Position numbers and translations under genes: made by a program. This document shows, piece after piece, positions 34,799-44,136 of a DNA stretch of 64,000 bases (the stretch's first letter is position 1; every line of letters starts with the position of its first letter). The DNA is from QYOJ01 sp964616825 (GTDB taxonomy: Bacteria; Bacteroidota; Bacteroidia; Bacteroidales; FEN-979): NCBI GenBank assembly GCA_964616825.1, contig CAZTSX010000003.1, positions 1 through 64,000 of the forward strand. Direction: 5' to 3'. The notes beneath the pieces are model-generated. The model saw only the letters and a program-made list of their open reading frames with translations, made no database searches and was not told where the DNA came from.

Positions 34799-34890
34799 GG
34801 ATGTATTGAATTGTTTTGAACATTGAATATGAGAGCGCTAAATTAGAAAAATTTTGTATGAAAAAAAGCGATAGTTCAGGATTGAACAGT
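34799..34890. other. Spacer between dsrC and the uvrA-like gene
   Basis: This 92-nt AT-rich spacer holds the presumed dsrC promoter. On the minus strand CTAATTTAG is the nearest to a -7 box, but no convincing TTTG/TAnnTTTG pair is seen. A small AGCGCT palindrome lies at about 34834. No terminator with a U-run was found for the uvrA-like gene, which ends at 34891. Confidence 0.3.
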
Positions 34891-37800
34891 TTAGGATTTT
34901 AGTTTAGCCAGGAACTTGCCTGTTTTCGAATCAGGATGAGCCAGTATCTCTTCCACTCTTCCCTGAGCTACTACTTTCCCGCCCTGATCACCCCCATCGG
35001 GTCCCAGGTCAATAAGCCAGTCGGCATGCAGGATCAGTTCCGGGTTGTGTTCTATCATAACCAACGTATGACCCTGGTCTGCTAACTCGTCAAAAAGGGT
35101 GATCAGGGCGGGAAGATCAGCGGGGTGCAAACCGGATGAGGGCTCATCAAAGAGAAACATGAATGATCCTTGTCCGGGTGATATCAGCTCTTTTGCCAGG
35201 GTAAGCCGCTGAGATTCTCCTCCGGAGAGAGAGCTGAGTGGTTGCCCGAGTTGTAGATAGCCCAGACCGATCTGCGAAAAGAGCTTCATCGGGCCGGCTA
35301 TCTTGTCCTGGTTTGCAAAAAAGTGTTCCGCTTCCTGAAAGGAGAGTTGCAACACGTCAGCAATCGTTTTCTTCTGATAGGCACACTGCCGGACCACCTC
35401 TTTATAGCGTGTCCCTGAACAAGTCTCACAAGGAACCTTGATGTCAGCCATGAAATCCATACTGATCCTGAGCTCGCCCGAACCATTGCAGGTTTCACAT
35501 CTTCCATCTGGTGAAATGAATGAGAAGTGACTCTTTTTCAAACCCATCTCCCGTGCTTTGTCACTTCGTGCAAAGAGATTTCTGATGTGGTCGAAAATCC
35601 CGCTGTAGGTTACTGGAGTACCACGGGTATCGCCAAACTGCCTCTTTTGCCTGACAGCGACCACCTCTTTGAAGTGATGGAAACCGCTTATCGCCCTGCA
35701 TCCCTGTGGCGAATTTTGTTCCCAGGATGCATAGAGTACATCATACAGAAGGGTTGATTTTCCGCTTCCTGAAACCCCGGTGATAGCGGTAATGCCATTG
35801 CTGGGGATGTTAACCGACAGATGATCAAGGTTATGCATTGTAGTGTCAGATATTTGGATGCCGGATCTTAGTTGCCTGATGTTTGAGGTGACTTTGAGTC
35901 CTTGTCGTTTAAGATATTTTCCAATGACTGACCGCGGATCTTTCAGCAGATCTTCAGGCTTTCCTGAAGAGATAATCTCACCTCCATCTTTACCCGCTCC
36001 CGGACCGAGGTCGAGAATAAAATCGGCCTGCCTGATCACTTCGGGATCGTGTTCCACCATCACGATTGTATTACCGGCTTTCTGTAGCTGTTTTATCCTG
36101 TTAAGCAGGGGTCCGGTATCAGAAGGATGGAGTCCTGCAGTTGGCTCATCCAGGATGTATGTGATGCCGTTCAAGCCGGAACCCATTTGCCCGGAAAGTT
36201 TGACCCGTTGGAATTCACCTCCGGAGAGTGTTTCTACCGGCCGGTTCAGGGAAAGATAGTTCAATCCCATCTCAACCAGCATTTTCAGACGGCGCTGCAG
36301 TTCATTGATGAGGAGCCCGGCAGCTTTTTGGTTCTGTTCCGGGAGCTGATCCAACAGGTTAGTCAGTAATGGAACAAGCTGATTAACAGGTAAACCGGCT
36401 AATGTGGAGATCGGATATCCATTTAGCCGGTATGCAAGTGCTTTGTTCGATAACCGGCTCCCCTGACATGTCAGGCACCCGATCTCTTTCATCACGGATT
36501 TCATCTCTTCTCCCCGGTGATCGGCATGCTTTCGCTTGTATTCGTTTCCGACAAGTGCAACCAGCCCGATCCACCTTCCTTTGAAATGGTGTTCGCCTGT
36601 CCGCTCCTTTCGCTTGAAACGCCATGTAATATCATAAACTTCTTCTCCGGAACCTTCAAGAGCCAACTGTTTTGCCTCTTCCGACAATTCCATCCATGGC
36701 TTGGAGTAGTCAATCCCGTGACGGGCTCCTACCGCATTTAGTGTAGAAATATACTGCCCGTGGGATTCTCCATAGAATCGTCCTGTTCTGGTGCCATCCA
36801 AGGCGCCATCAGAAAGTGGTTTTTCAGGATTTGAAATTAGTTTTTCCGGGTTACATACCCAACTAGTTCCCAGCCCGTCACAATCAACACAAGCTCCCTG
36901 CTGGTCGTTGAATGAGAAGAGAGTGCTGACGACAGGATCCGTGATCCGGGATCCGGGATCTGCGATCTGTGATTTGTTCTCCGGTATCGCATATCGCGTA
37001 TCGCGTATCGCATATCTTGCATACAGCAGCCGTAAGATGTCATAAATTCCGGTGAAGGTCCCAACGGTCGACCGGGGATTGCTCCCCGGGTTGCGCTGGT
37101 CTACAGCAAAAGTGGGGGTGAGGCCTGAGACCTCGTCAAAATCAGGTTTCTCTTTGATTCCTATCTGTGCCCGGGCATAGGCTGAGAAGCTCTCCAGGTA
37201 GCGATTTTGTCCTTCTGCATAGATTGTATCAAACGCTAAAGAGGATTTTCCACTACCTGAAACTCCTGTAATGACCGTGATCTTCTCATGCGGGATCCGG
37301 ACCGTTATCCGTTTCAGGTTGTTTGTTGTGACGCCGGAGATAACCAGCTCAGTTTGTTTTTCAGCTTGCTTCGTCCCACTTCGTTGCGTGGGCCTCGCAA
37401 TGACATGTCGAGCTGGTGATGGAGTGATGTGGTCCCTTTGTCCCTCTGTGCCTTTGTGCCTTCTCAGGGCTTGGCCGGTTGGGGATTTTCGGGTGTTCAT
37501 TATCTCCTCCGGGGAGCCTGTTGCAATAACTGTTCCGCCCTCTTTCCCACTGCCAGGCCCTAAGTCCACAATATGGTCTGCGGCCAGGATGAGTGCCGGG
37601 TGATGCTCTATAATAATCACTGTATTTTGTTGCTTTATGAGGCCCTGTAATGCCTCGAGTAGATTGGCGACATCGGCATTGTGAAGTCCGGTTGTTGGCT
37701 CATCCAGGAGATAGAGTGTTGATGTCGCCACTGGTCTGGCAAGCTCCGTTGCCAGTTTGACTCGTTGTGCTTCCCCTCCACTGAGTGTAGATGAACGTTG

Positions 37801-40196
37801 CCCCATGTGGAGGTAACCGAGTCCGAGGGATTCAAGTACCCGAAGGAAATGTATCACCTTTGGCTGGTCATGAAAAAATAGCAGGGCTTCCGAAATGGTC
37901 AATGCCAGTACTTCTGCAATATTTTTATCCCTGTATCTGATTTGCAATGTCTCTTCATCAAATTGCTTACCCTGGCAAGCAGGACAGATTATCTCCACCG
38001 TACCCATGAAATGCATCCCGATCTGGTGATATCCGGCTCCCTGGCATGATTCACAACGTCCTCCCTTGGTATTGAAAGAGAAACGGCTTTTACCATATCT
38101 TTTTTCTATTGACTCCGGCAACGAGGCAAAAAGGGTTCGGATCAGATCAAAGAGTCCTGTATAGGTGGCCGGATTACTGCGGGAGGTTTTTCCGATCGGT
38201 GACTGATCGATTGTGATTACCTTATGGATCTCCTCCAACCCCCGGATCTCCTGAAACGTTCCTGGAAGTTTTTTGCCCAGAACATCGTTGACCAGTGACG
38301 ATTTTCCAGCTCCAGAGACACCGGTAACGATGTTCAAGGCATTCAGGTTGAAGGAGACGGTGATGTTTTTCAGGTTGTTGTGGGTAGCTCCGGAAATAAC
38401 TATTTCGGTGTTTCGCCTTTCGGTTTGCTTCGTCACTTCGTTCCTCGCAATGACATGTCGAGCTATATCGCGATGTTGAGTTAGTGAATTGTGCCTCTGT
38501 CCCTCTGTCCCTTTGTGCCTTAAGAGATATTGCAGTGTTTGGCTTTTATTAATTGTTTCTTCAGGCAGTTTACTGAGTTCTGATATGGGTGAATTGATCA
38601 GGATTTCTCCGCCATTGGTTCCGGCACCGGGTCCGATATCGATCAACCAATCGGCATGGCGGATAAACTCCTCTTCATGTTCCACTACGATCACCGAGTT
38701 TCCTTTGTCGCGGAGTGACTTCAATGTGTTGATGATCCGCATGGAGTCTTTGGGATGGAGACCGATAGATGGCTCATCGAAGATATAAAGAAGTCCTTGC
38801 AGTCCCATACCAACCTGGATCCCCAGGCGGATCCGTTGCGCTTCCCCTGCCGAAAGGGTTGTCGACTCCCGGTCGAGGGCAAGATATCCTAATCCAAGTT
38901 CTTCCAGCGTTGTGATGCGTTCTGTTACCTTATCTATGATCGGTCTGGCTACTGCCCTTTCTTGATCAGAAAATGAAAAGGCATCCAGCGTTTGTTTGAG
39001 TTCTTCCAGCGGCTGGGATGCGAGGCTGGCAATGTTGTGGCGATTCACTGTGACTGAAAGTGACTTTGGATTCAATCGTTTACCATTGCAGGCAGAGCAG
39101 CTTGAGGTTCTGACGAAACGCAGGATGTTTTTGTTCCGTTTGCTTTTGAGAATGGTCTCCATTATCGGGAAGATCCCTTTGTAGTAACCCATCTCGCGGG
39201 GTTTGGCTGTGATTCCGCTCCAGCGCATTCTCGACTCCAGGGGATGTTTTCCGAATGGGACTTCGATCATATTGCTTCCATACAGAATGATATCCTTCTG
39301 TTCGGGAGTTAGTTCCAGCCATGGTATATCGATATTGAAGCCTTCTGCTTGACAAACCTGGTTCAGCACATCCAGGGTAACCTGTGAGTAGATGATGTAG
39401 CCGTTGGGAGCCGTAATAACAAGGGCTCCTTCACGAAGAGTTTTCAATGGGTCTGAAACAAGCAACTCCGGGTCGAGCCGGTCTTCCACACCCAGGCCTT
39501 TGCAAACAGGGCAGGCGCCTTCGATAGAGTTAAACGAGAAGAGGGAGCGGGAAATAGAAGCTTGGGTTTTTTGGTGATGTGGTGATGTGGTGCCATGGTG
39601 ATGTGGTGATGTGGTGCCATGGTGATGTGGTGAATTGGTGATGTGGTGAGTTGGTCCCTCTGTGCCTTTGTGCCTTTGTGCCTTTCCAACCCGGGCATAA
39701 AGCAACCTCAGGTAATCGTAAATTTCTGTCAGTGTTCCTACAGNNNNNNNNNNNNNNNNNNNNNNNNNNNNNNNNNNNNNNNNNNNNNNNNNNNNNNNNN
39801 NNNNNNNNNNNNNNNNNNNNNNNNNNNNNNNNNNNNNNNNNNNACCCGGGCATAAAGCAACCTCAGGTAATCGTAAATTTCTGTCAGTGTTCCTACAGTG
39901 GAGCGGGGATTTCTGGTTATTGCATGCTGATCGATGGCGATAGCAGGAGAGAGGCCTTCGATGTGCTCCACTTCCGGTCGTCTCGTCTTTTGCAGGAACT
40001 GGCGGGCATAAGCAGTGAATGTAGCAAGATACTTATGTTCGGCTTCCCGGTAAATGACATCAAAAACAAGGGATGATTTCCCTGATCCCGATACGCCGGT
40101 GACCACTACCAGTTTGTTCTTCGGGATCTCAAGGGAAACGGAACAGAGATTGTTCTCGGATGCATCCCGGATACATATATGGTCATGCCGCTTCAT
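34891..40196 (-). CDS. Double-length UvrA homologue, four ABC modules, no UvrB-binding domain
   Basis: After removing the N gap and the duplicated 55 nt, one ORF of 1716 aa runs from 40196 to 34891. It has four Walker A sites (GVSGSGKSS, GVSGAGKSS, GVSGSGKSS, GVSGSGKST), four signatures (LSAGEAQR, LSGGEAQR, LSGGEFQR, LSGGESQR) and four Walker B blocks (FDEPSIGLH, LDEPTTGLH, LDEPTAGLH, FDEPSSGLH), i.e. two UvrA-like halves fused. Zinc-type CxxC pairs are present in both halves (CPVCKG and CSACNG; CESCQG and CPACQG; CETCNG and CETCSG). The roughly 110-residue UvrB-binding domain that normally follows LLFAR is missing in both halves, as in class-II UvrA2/DrrC proteins, and is replaced by repeat-derived peptide. 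It is likely involved in drug tolerance or DNA-damage recognition independent of UvrB; this is inference. Confidence 0.83.
36935..37024. repeat. In-frame repeat block D in the uvrA-like gene (second UvrB-domain position)
   Basis: GGATCCGTGATCC-type words (36935-36973) and a run of GTATCGCATATCGC-type words (36985-37024) encode RYAIRDTRYAIPENKSQIADPGSRITD, between LLYA and LFSFN of the second half. The words drift and have no counterpart in UvrA proteins. Confidence 0.6.
37366..37463. repeat. In-frame repeat block C in the uvrA-like gene (between the two halves)
   Basis: It contains the dispersed-type element ending CTCGCAATGACATGTCGAGCT (37366-37414) and a CCTCTGTGCCTTTGTG word repeat (37431-37463). 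On the coding strand these give RHKGTEGQRDHIT and ARHVIAR, respectively. The same two modules occur in block B, in the same order. Confidence 0.65.
38424..38522. repeat. In-frame repeat block B in the uvrA-like gene (between ABC 1 and ABC 2)
   Basis: It carries a copy of the dispersed element (38424-38464, coding ARHVIARNEVTKQT) and a CCTCTGTCCCTCTGTCC word repeat (38491-38522, coding RHKGTEGQRH). It is homologous to block C apart from an 18-nt segment present only in C, and both are read in the same frame. Confidence 0.65.
39573..39687. repeat. In-frame repeat block A in the uvrA-like gene (first UvrB-domain position)
   Basis: Two identical 24-nt units (39573-39596 and 39597-39620, based on GGTGATGT words) are followed by degenerate units to 39655 and a TGTGCCTTTGTGCC run. 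On the coding strand these give HHGTTSPHH and KAQRHKGTEG. The block occupies the place where UvrA has its UvrB-binding insertion, and ends next to the assembly gap. Confidence 0.7.
39744..39843. other. Assembly gap of 100 N, flanked by an exact 55-nt duplication
   Basis: The 55 nt before the gap (39689-39743) are identical to the 55 nt after it (39844-39898). Removing the gap and one copy (155 nt) puts the flanking reading frames in register (LRLLYAR into LLYARVGKA). The 55-nt overlap looks like an assembler k-mer overlap, so no sequence need be missing. Confidence 0.92.
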
Positions 40197-40249
40197 CCGA
40201 TGGATTTAGCGGCAAAGATCGAAAAATGCAATGAATTTAGAAAATCGTC

Positions 40250-41686
40250 TTAAGAACCTCCTTTGAGTGCGCCAAAGCTGAATCTCAGGAATCCAAAGGC
40301 GACAGATACATAAGGGTTATTCTTTTTGAAGAAAGAGATTACGTCACGTGTAGCAAACCCAATCTGCCAGGTGGTATGCTCTTTCCTGATCGGGTAAAAA
40401 GTTACACCTAATGGCACGTGAGTACCAATGTTTCCTCCTGTGGTAAGGCCCAGGGAGAGTTGGACCCATCTGGCCGGGTCGTAATGGACACCAAGGCCTA
40501 TCAGCGCTTTCTCATAGCGGCCTGGGATATCTTTATTTAGTGGAATGTAGGAATCGATCCCTACTTCCACCTGGTCATTGATCAGATAACTGGCCCCAGC
40601 CCGAAGATTCATGGGGAGGCTAACCTTTCTACTTTCTTTGCCTACCCACATGCTTGGATCTCCCGGTTTATTATCAGCTACAATAAGCTGGCCCTGGGTG
40701 AAAATATTGTAGTTGTTCATCCCGGCAGTTTCAATCTGGTAAACATCCACATCCTGTCCTTCGTAAACATTCCCGTTGTAATTGATTGAACCGATATCAT
40801 TCAGGGCAACACCAATTCTCACTTTCTGTTTGATCAGGAAGGTGAAACCTACATCGACACCCCATCCGGTTCCCACTTTCTTCAACCCTGATCCGTTGAT
40901 CTGGGAGGGGGTTGGTTCGTCATAGTTGACCTCAAATACTGGAGAGAAAGCACTGAACGCATCTACGCTATTACTCCCATCCTGAAAGTATTGGTATGCA
41001 GCATATGCAGTTATGAACCTCGCAGCGATACCTCCATACCAGGTAAAGTCTTCCTTATCTATAATCTTCCGTCCATAACCGAGGTTATATTCCCTGTACC
41101 ATACTCCTTGCATCCTGGATCCTTCGTAGACCGTAGATGCCATCTGGGAGTTCGTGGCATACCCAATGGTGCTGTCGGTTCCCACATTAGCTGTGCTATC
41201 AAAATAGGACGTGTAATTATATCCCTGGAAAAGGAAGTTAGAAGCCTCATCATTCATTCGGGTGCTCCATAACATCCTGTCACGAATCGTAAAGGCGAAA
41301 CCGCCAATCTTTTCATGTTGGTAGGAGATTCCGAACCATGTAACACCTGCCTGTGCCCATAATAGTTTATCGGTAAAGTCGGCAGAAGCCTGAACTTTTC
41401 CGAGGGAGTCAAGTATGTCGCTGTCTTTAAAAAGGTCATTCATCACCTGTTTCCTGGTCAACGGTTCCGAGTAAATCCCAACAGCACTCTCCAGAAATCC
41501 GAGGTTAATACTGTTATCATTCCATGTCCATCCCAGGTTAGCCGGATTGACACCAATACACTGGTAATCAGTCAGGAATGTGGTTGAATAGCCACCACCC
41601 GTGGCATTGAAAGCGCTAATCTCCATCTGGGAGTATCCGACACTTACAATGAGGAATAAAATCGTTACTGTAAAAACCCTTTTCAT
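40250..41686 (-). CDS. DUF5723 family outer-membrane protein
   Basis: The 478-aa protein starts MKRVFTVTIL with a Sec signal peptide (cut near VGYSQ) and shows the DUF5723 pattern: an early GGGYSTTFLTDYQCIGVNPANLGW segment, many beta-strands ending in alternating aromatics, and a C-terminal strand FGFLRFSFG. The family is Bacteroidota-specific, predicted to be a porin-like barrel; its cargo is unknown. ATG 41686 is the signal-peptide start; the longer ORF from 41743 adds a non-secretory leader. It is 54 nt upstream of the uvrA-like gene on the same strand but separated by an apparent terminator from the gene before it. Confidence 0.75.
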   Translation of the reverse strand: MKRVFTVTILFLIVSVGYSQMEISAFNATGGGYSTTFLTDYQCIGVNPANLGWTWNDNSINLGFLESAVGIYSEPLTRKQVMNDLFKDSDILDSLGKVQASADFTDKLLWAQAGVTWFGISYQHEKIGGFAFTIRDRMLWSTRMNDEASNFLFQGYNYTSYFDSTANVGTDSTIGYATNSQMASTVYEGSRMQGVWYREYNLGYGRKIIDKEDFTWYGGIAARFITAYAAYQYFQDGSNSVDAFSAFSPVFEVNYDEPTPSQINGSGLKKVGTGWGVDVGFTFLIKQKVRIGVALNDIGSINYNGNVYEGQDVDVYQIETAGMNNYNIFTQGQLIVADNKPGDPSMWVGKESRKVSLPMNLRAGASYLINDQVEVGIDSYIPLNKDIPGRYEKALIGLGVHYDPARWVQLSLGLTTGGNIGTHVPLGVTFYPIRKEHTTWQIGFATRDVISFFKKNNPYVSVAFGFLRFSFGALKGGS

Positions 41687-41751
41687 ACGTTTCTGTTTTA
41701 GTTTGTAATTTTCAAATGTACGAAAGCAAAATACAAAAGCCAAAAATATGT

Positions 41752-41790
41752 TAAAAAAAAGGAAGAGCTGCCATTACTGACAGCTCTTCC
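41752..41790 (-). terminator. Rho-independent terminator of the ankyrin/MBL gene
   Basis: On the minus strand a 10-bp stem (GGAAGAGCTG / CAGCTCTTCC, 41761-41790) with a 10-nt loop is followed by a run of eight U. It lies 23 nt after the stop at 41813 and is the clearest intrinsic terminator in the window. Confidence 0.85.
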
Positions 41791-41812
41791 CGGAAAATAT
41801 ATGGAGGGGGAG

Positions 41813-43042
41813 TTAAAATGCGAGCGTATTATTCTGATAACTGAATCTATCTCCTTTTGCCACTACATATTTTGTTTTAGTGTCGTAGTTCTTGTTAGCA
41901 ATTTCATCAGCAAATTTTTTATATTCCACAGTAAATTCACCGGCATGCATCGGGGCGAAGATTTTTGGTTGAATCTTCTCCACCATATATTCAACACCCA
42001 GTTTGACTTGTTCGGGCGCTCCAAGACTACATCCCCGGATTCCAGCGAACATAATGTCTACTGAAAGGCCTTTATCCGCGATAATATCCACTTCATCGGT
42101 GAACTCTTTCATCAGGCCATCTTCACCATTGGCATGATCGCCGGCATGGAACAGGACAAGACCGTCAACTTCGACCAGGTAGGCTCCATCGAGATCAGTC
42201 GAGTGAATGGTTGAGATTTTCATGTCGTTCACGGTCTCTTCTCCATTGATGGGAATGAATGTGTACGCTTCTTCGGTATCATTCGGGCGAAAACAGAGGA
42301 CATACTCAATATTCGGAATTGTTTCTTTCCAGGCAAACATATCCTTGTTGTAATGATCTCCGTGACTATGAGTGCTGAAAACAGTCACATTCAACTCTTT
42401 GAGCTCTTCCGGCCTGATATAGCCTGAAGCAAGGCAGGAGTCGAGAGGAGCTTCCGTCCTTGGGTTGATAAAATAGTCGAAGACCAGGAGGTTATTGCTG
42501 GTTTTGACGGCCCAGCCGGAGTGTCCCAGAAACCAGACTACAGCCTCTTTATCCTGCAGCGACTTATGCAAGAGATCAGGTGCTGTCACATATTCTGCCA
42601 GGTTATTGTCGTCAGACCCTTCTGCAAGCAGTGCGTAGGCCATATCTTTGTGTCCATAATACCAGGCCAGGTCAAATGCCGTTTTCCCTTCTTTGTTTTT
42701 CAATGACACATCTGATCCTTGTGAAACCAAATATGAAGCGATCTTCGGGCAACCCATGATGGTGGCCATGTGCAACTCTGAGTTTCCAAGGATTTTGTCT
42801 GTTACATTCAGAAACGCACCATGTTCCACCAGGTATTTCACCGTTTCAAGGTTTTTCTTTGTGACAGCAAAATGCAATGGTGTATATCCATCCGCGTCAA
42901 CCCGGTTGACTTGTGCACCACTGGATACCAGGTTTTTTGTCATGGCGAGTTGTCCGTTACGGGCAGCTCTGTGCAGAGGAGTTGTCGTGGTTGATCCTTC
43001 AGGATTCACAGCGGCTCCATGTATAATCAGGAATTTACTCAT
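41813..43042 (-). CDS. Ankyrin repeats plus metallo-beta-lactamase-fold domain (C-terminal part of a split gene)
   Basis: The 409-aa ORF has about four ankyrin repeats (TPLHRAARNG, TPLHFAVTKK, SELHMATIMG, TAFDLAWYYG) followed by an MBL domain from about residue 165: HSHGDH zinc motif, then HAGDHANG. No signal peptide is present at its start. The upstream ORF ends 8 nt inside its ATG (ATGAGTAA) and finishes in the middle of an ankyrin repeat that this ORF continues (KFLIIHGAAVN), so the two are probably one secreted ankyrin-MBL protein of about 670 aa broken by a frameshift. The MBL domain resembles the UlaG-like/L-ascorbate-type hydrolases; the substrate is unknown. Confidence 0.75.
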   Translation of the reverse strand: MSKFLIIHGAAVNPEGSTTTTPLHRAARNGQLAMTKNLVSSGAQVNRVDADGYTPLHFAVTKKNLETVKYLVEHGAFLNVTDKILGNSELHMATIMGCPKIASYLVSQGSDVSLKNKEGKTAFDLAWYYGHKDMAYALLAEGSDDNNLAEYVTAPDLLHKSLQDKEAVVWFLGHSGWAVKTSNNLLVFDYFINPRTEAPLDSCLASGYIRPEELKELNVTVFSTHSHGDHYNKDMFAWKETIPNIEYVLCFRPNDTEEAYTFIPINGEETVNDMKISTIHSTDLDGAYLVEVDGLVLFHAGDHANGEDGLMKEFTDEVDIIADKGLSVDIMFAGIRGCSLGAPEQVKLGVEYMVEKIQPKIFAPMHAGEFTVEYKKFADEIANKNYDTKTKYVVAKGDRFSYQNNTLAF

Positions 43043-43835
43043 TGATACTTATCGTTCCCCGGCCGGCCACATTCATCAAGGCAGTTTCCCCGCCGGTACT
43101 TTTATGGTTCACATCCGCTCCTTTTGAGATCAGGAAGGCAGCAATATCATAGCAGTTTGGATTCAGCGCCCACATAAGGGGTGTTTGCCCCTGATTATTG
43201 GTTTCATTGAAATCGGCTCCATTTTCAATGAGTAATTTTATTAATTCTGTCCGGCCAAAAGAACAGGCACTATGCATAGGCACTAATCCATCCTCATTCT
43301 TCGCATTAACATCTGCTTTGTTATCAATCAGGATCTGGACCGTTTCTGTTGGTCCGAAGATGGCTCCATAAAGTAATATTGGCCAGCCCCGGTTGGTTCT
43401 GGCTTTGACATCTCCCCCGTTTTCAAGCACATGTTGAACCATCTCTGGTTTCCGGCTCTGGACAGCAAAGAACAGAGGCGTTACTCCATTATCATCCTTC
43501 ACGTTGATATCAAATCCGTCGGAGAACAGATCAAACAGTTCGATGTTGCCGCTTTTTGCAGCGATATGGAAAGGGAGCGTGTTCTCGTTATCTCCGATAG
43601 CAGGATCGGCACCCAATTTCAGTAATGCCTGGGCAATCTCAAGCTGGCCGGTTTCAGCTGCTTTCCAGATTGGTGTCTGGCCGGGAGCATTCTTCTCATT
43701 CAGCAGGGATGGATCTTTATCCAGGATCAGTTGGACTTTTTCAAGATTTCCCGTTTCGATTACGGTATAGATATCCTGGGCATAGAGGATTGAGCTGAAT
43801 AGTATTGCAAAGGCAATGCAAACTAGTTTTTTCAT
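43035..43835 (-). CDS. Exported ankyrin-repeat protein (N-terminal part of a split gene)
   Basis: The 266-aa ORF begins with a Sec signal (MKKLVCIAFAILFSSILYAQ) and carries six or seven ankyrin repeats (TPIWKAAETG, LPFHIAAKSG, TPLFFAVQSR, VPMHSACSFG, TPLMWALN, TALMNVAGRG). It stops abruptly after the last repeat begins. A promoter-like TACTTTCG box lies at 43867-43874 on the same strand. Taken with the following ORF it appears to encode a periplasmic ankyrin-MBL fusion. Alternatively the two may be translationally coupled genes. Confidence 0.75.
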   Translation of the reverse strand: MKKLVCIAFAILFSSILYAQDIYTVIETGNLEKVQLILDKDPSLLNEKNAPGQTPIWKAAETGQLEIAQALLKLGADPAIGDNENTLPFHIAAKSGNIELFDLFSDGFDINVKDDNGVTPLFFAVQSRKPEMVQHVLENGGDVKARTNRGWPILLYGAIFGPTETVQILIDNKADVNAKNEDGLVPMHSACSFGRTELIKLLIENGADFNETNNQGQTPLMWALNPNCYDIAAFLISKGADVNHKSTGGETALMNVAGRGTISINE

Positions 43836-43967
43836 GATTGTTTCTTTTAAGTTATTGTTTCAATCACGAAAGTAAAACTGACATTAATAATAAAAGAGGC
43901 AGGTTTTCCCGTTGGTCAGTTTGACTCAACCAATGACAGGGGGAATATGGAATGGTGTTCTTTCTTG

Positions 43968-44038
43968 TTGACCCACTAGGACTCGAACCTAAACCGAGAG
44001 AACCAAAATCTCTTGTGCTACCATTACACCATGGGTCA
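43968..44038 (-). tRNA. tRNA-Gln (anticodon TTG)
   Basis: Minus-strand 71-nt tRNA: acceptor TGACCCA / TGGGTCA, D arm with GTAATGGTAG, anticodon stem AGAGA / TCTCT, loop TTTTGGT with anticodon TTG, and T loop TTCGAGT. CCA is not encoded. A TATCTTTG box lies at 44069-44076 on the same strand. The gene is in the 302-nt spacer between the ankyrin gene and the GT117 gene. Confidence 0.95.
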
Positions 44039-44136
44039 GTGTCAATCGTCGTTAATCGAATTCGCGGGCAAAGATAAAAAAAACTAACTAATTTTTGTAC
44101 TTTCGTGGCCTCAATCGTACATTCTCAATCGGTATT

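Noticed and set aside
39573..39655. CRISPR-like array of 24-nt units
   Set aside because: The units abut with no spacers, drift in sequence and stay in frame with the host gene; no cas genes are near. It is a minisatellite-like block.
39530..39855. ORFs of 70 to 141 aa around the N gap in the uvrA-like gene
   Set aside because: They read through the N run and the duplicated 55 nt, and are shadows of the true minus-strand frame.
34891..40196. Standard uvrA of the excinuclease
   Set aside because: The protein is nearly twice the normal length with four ABC modules and lacks the UvrB-binding domain, so it is unlikely to be the housekeeping UvrA.
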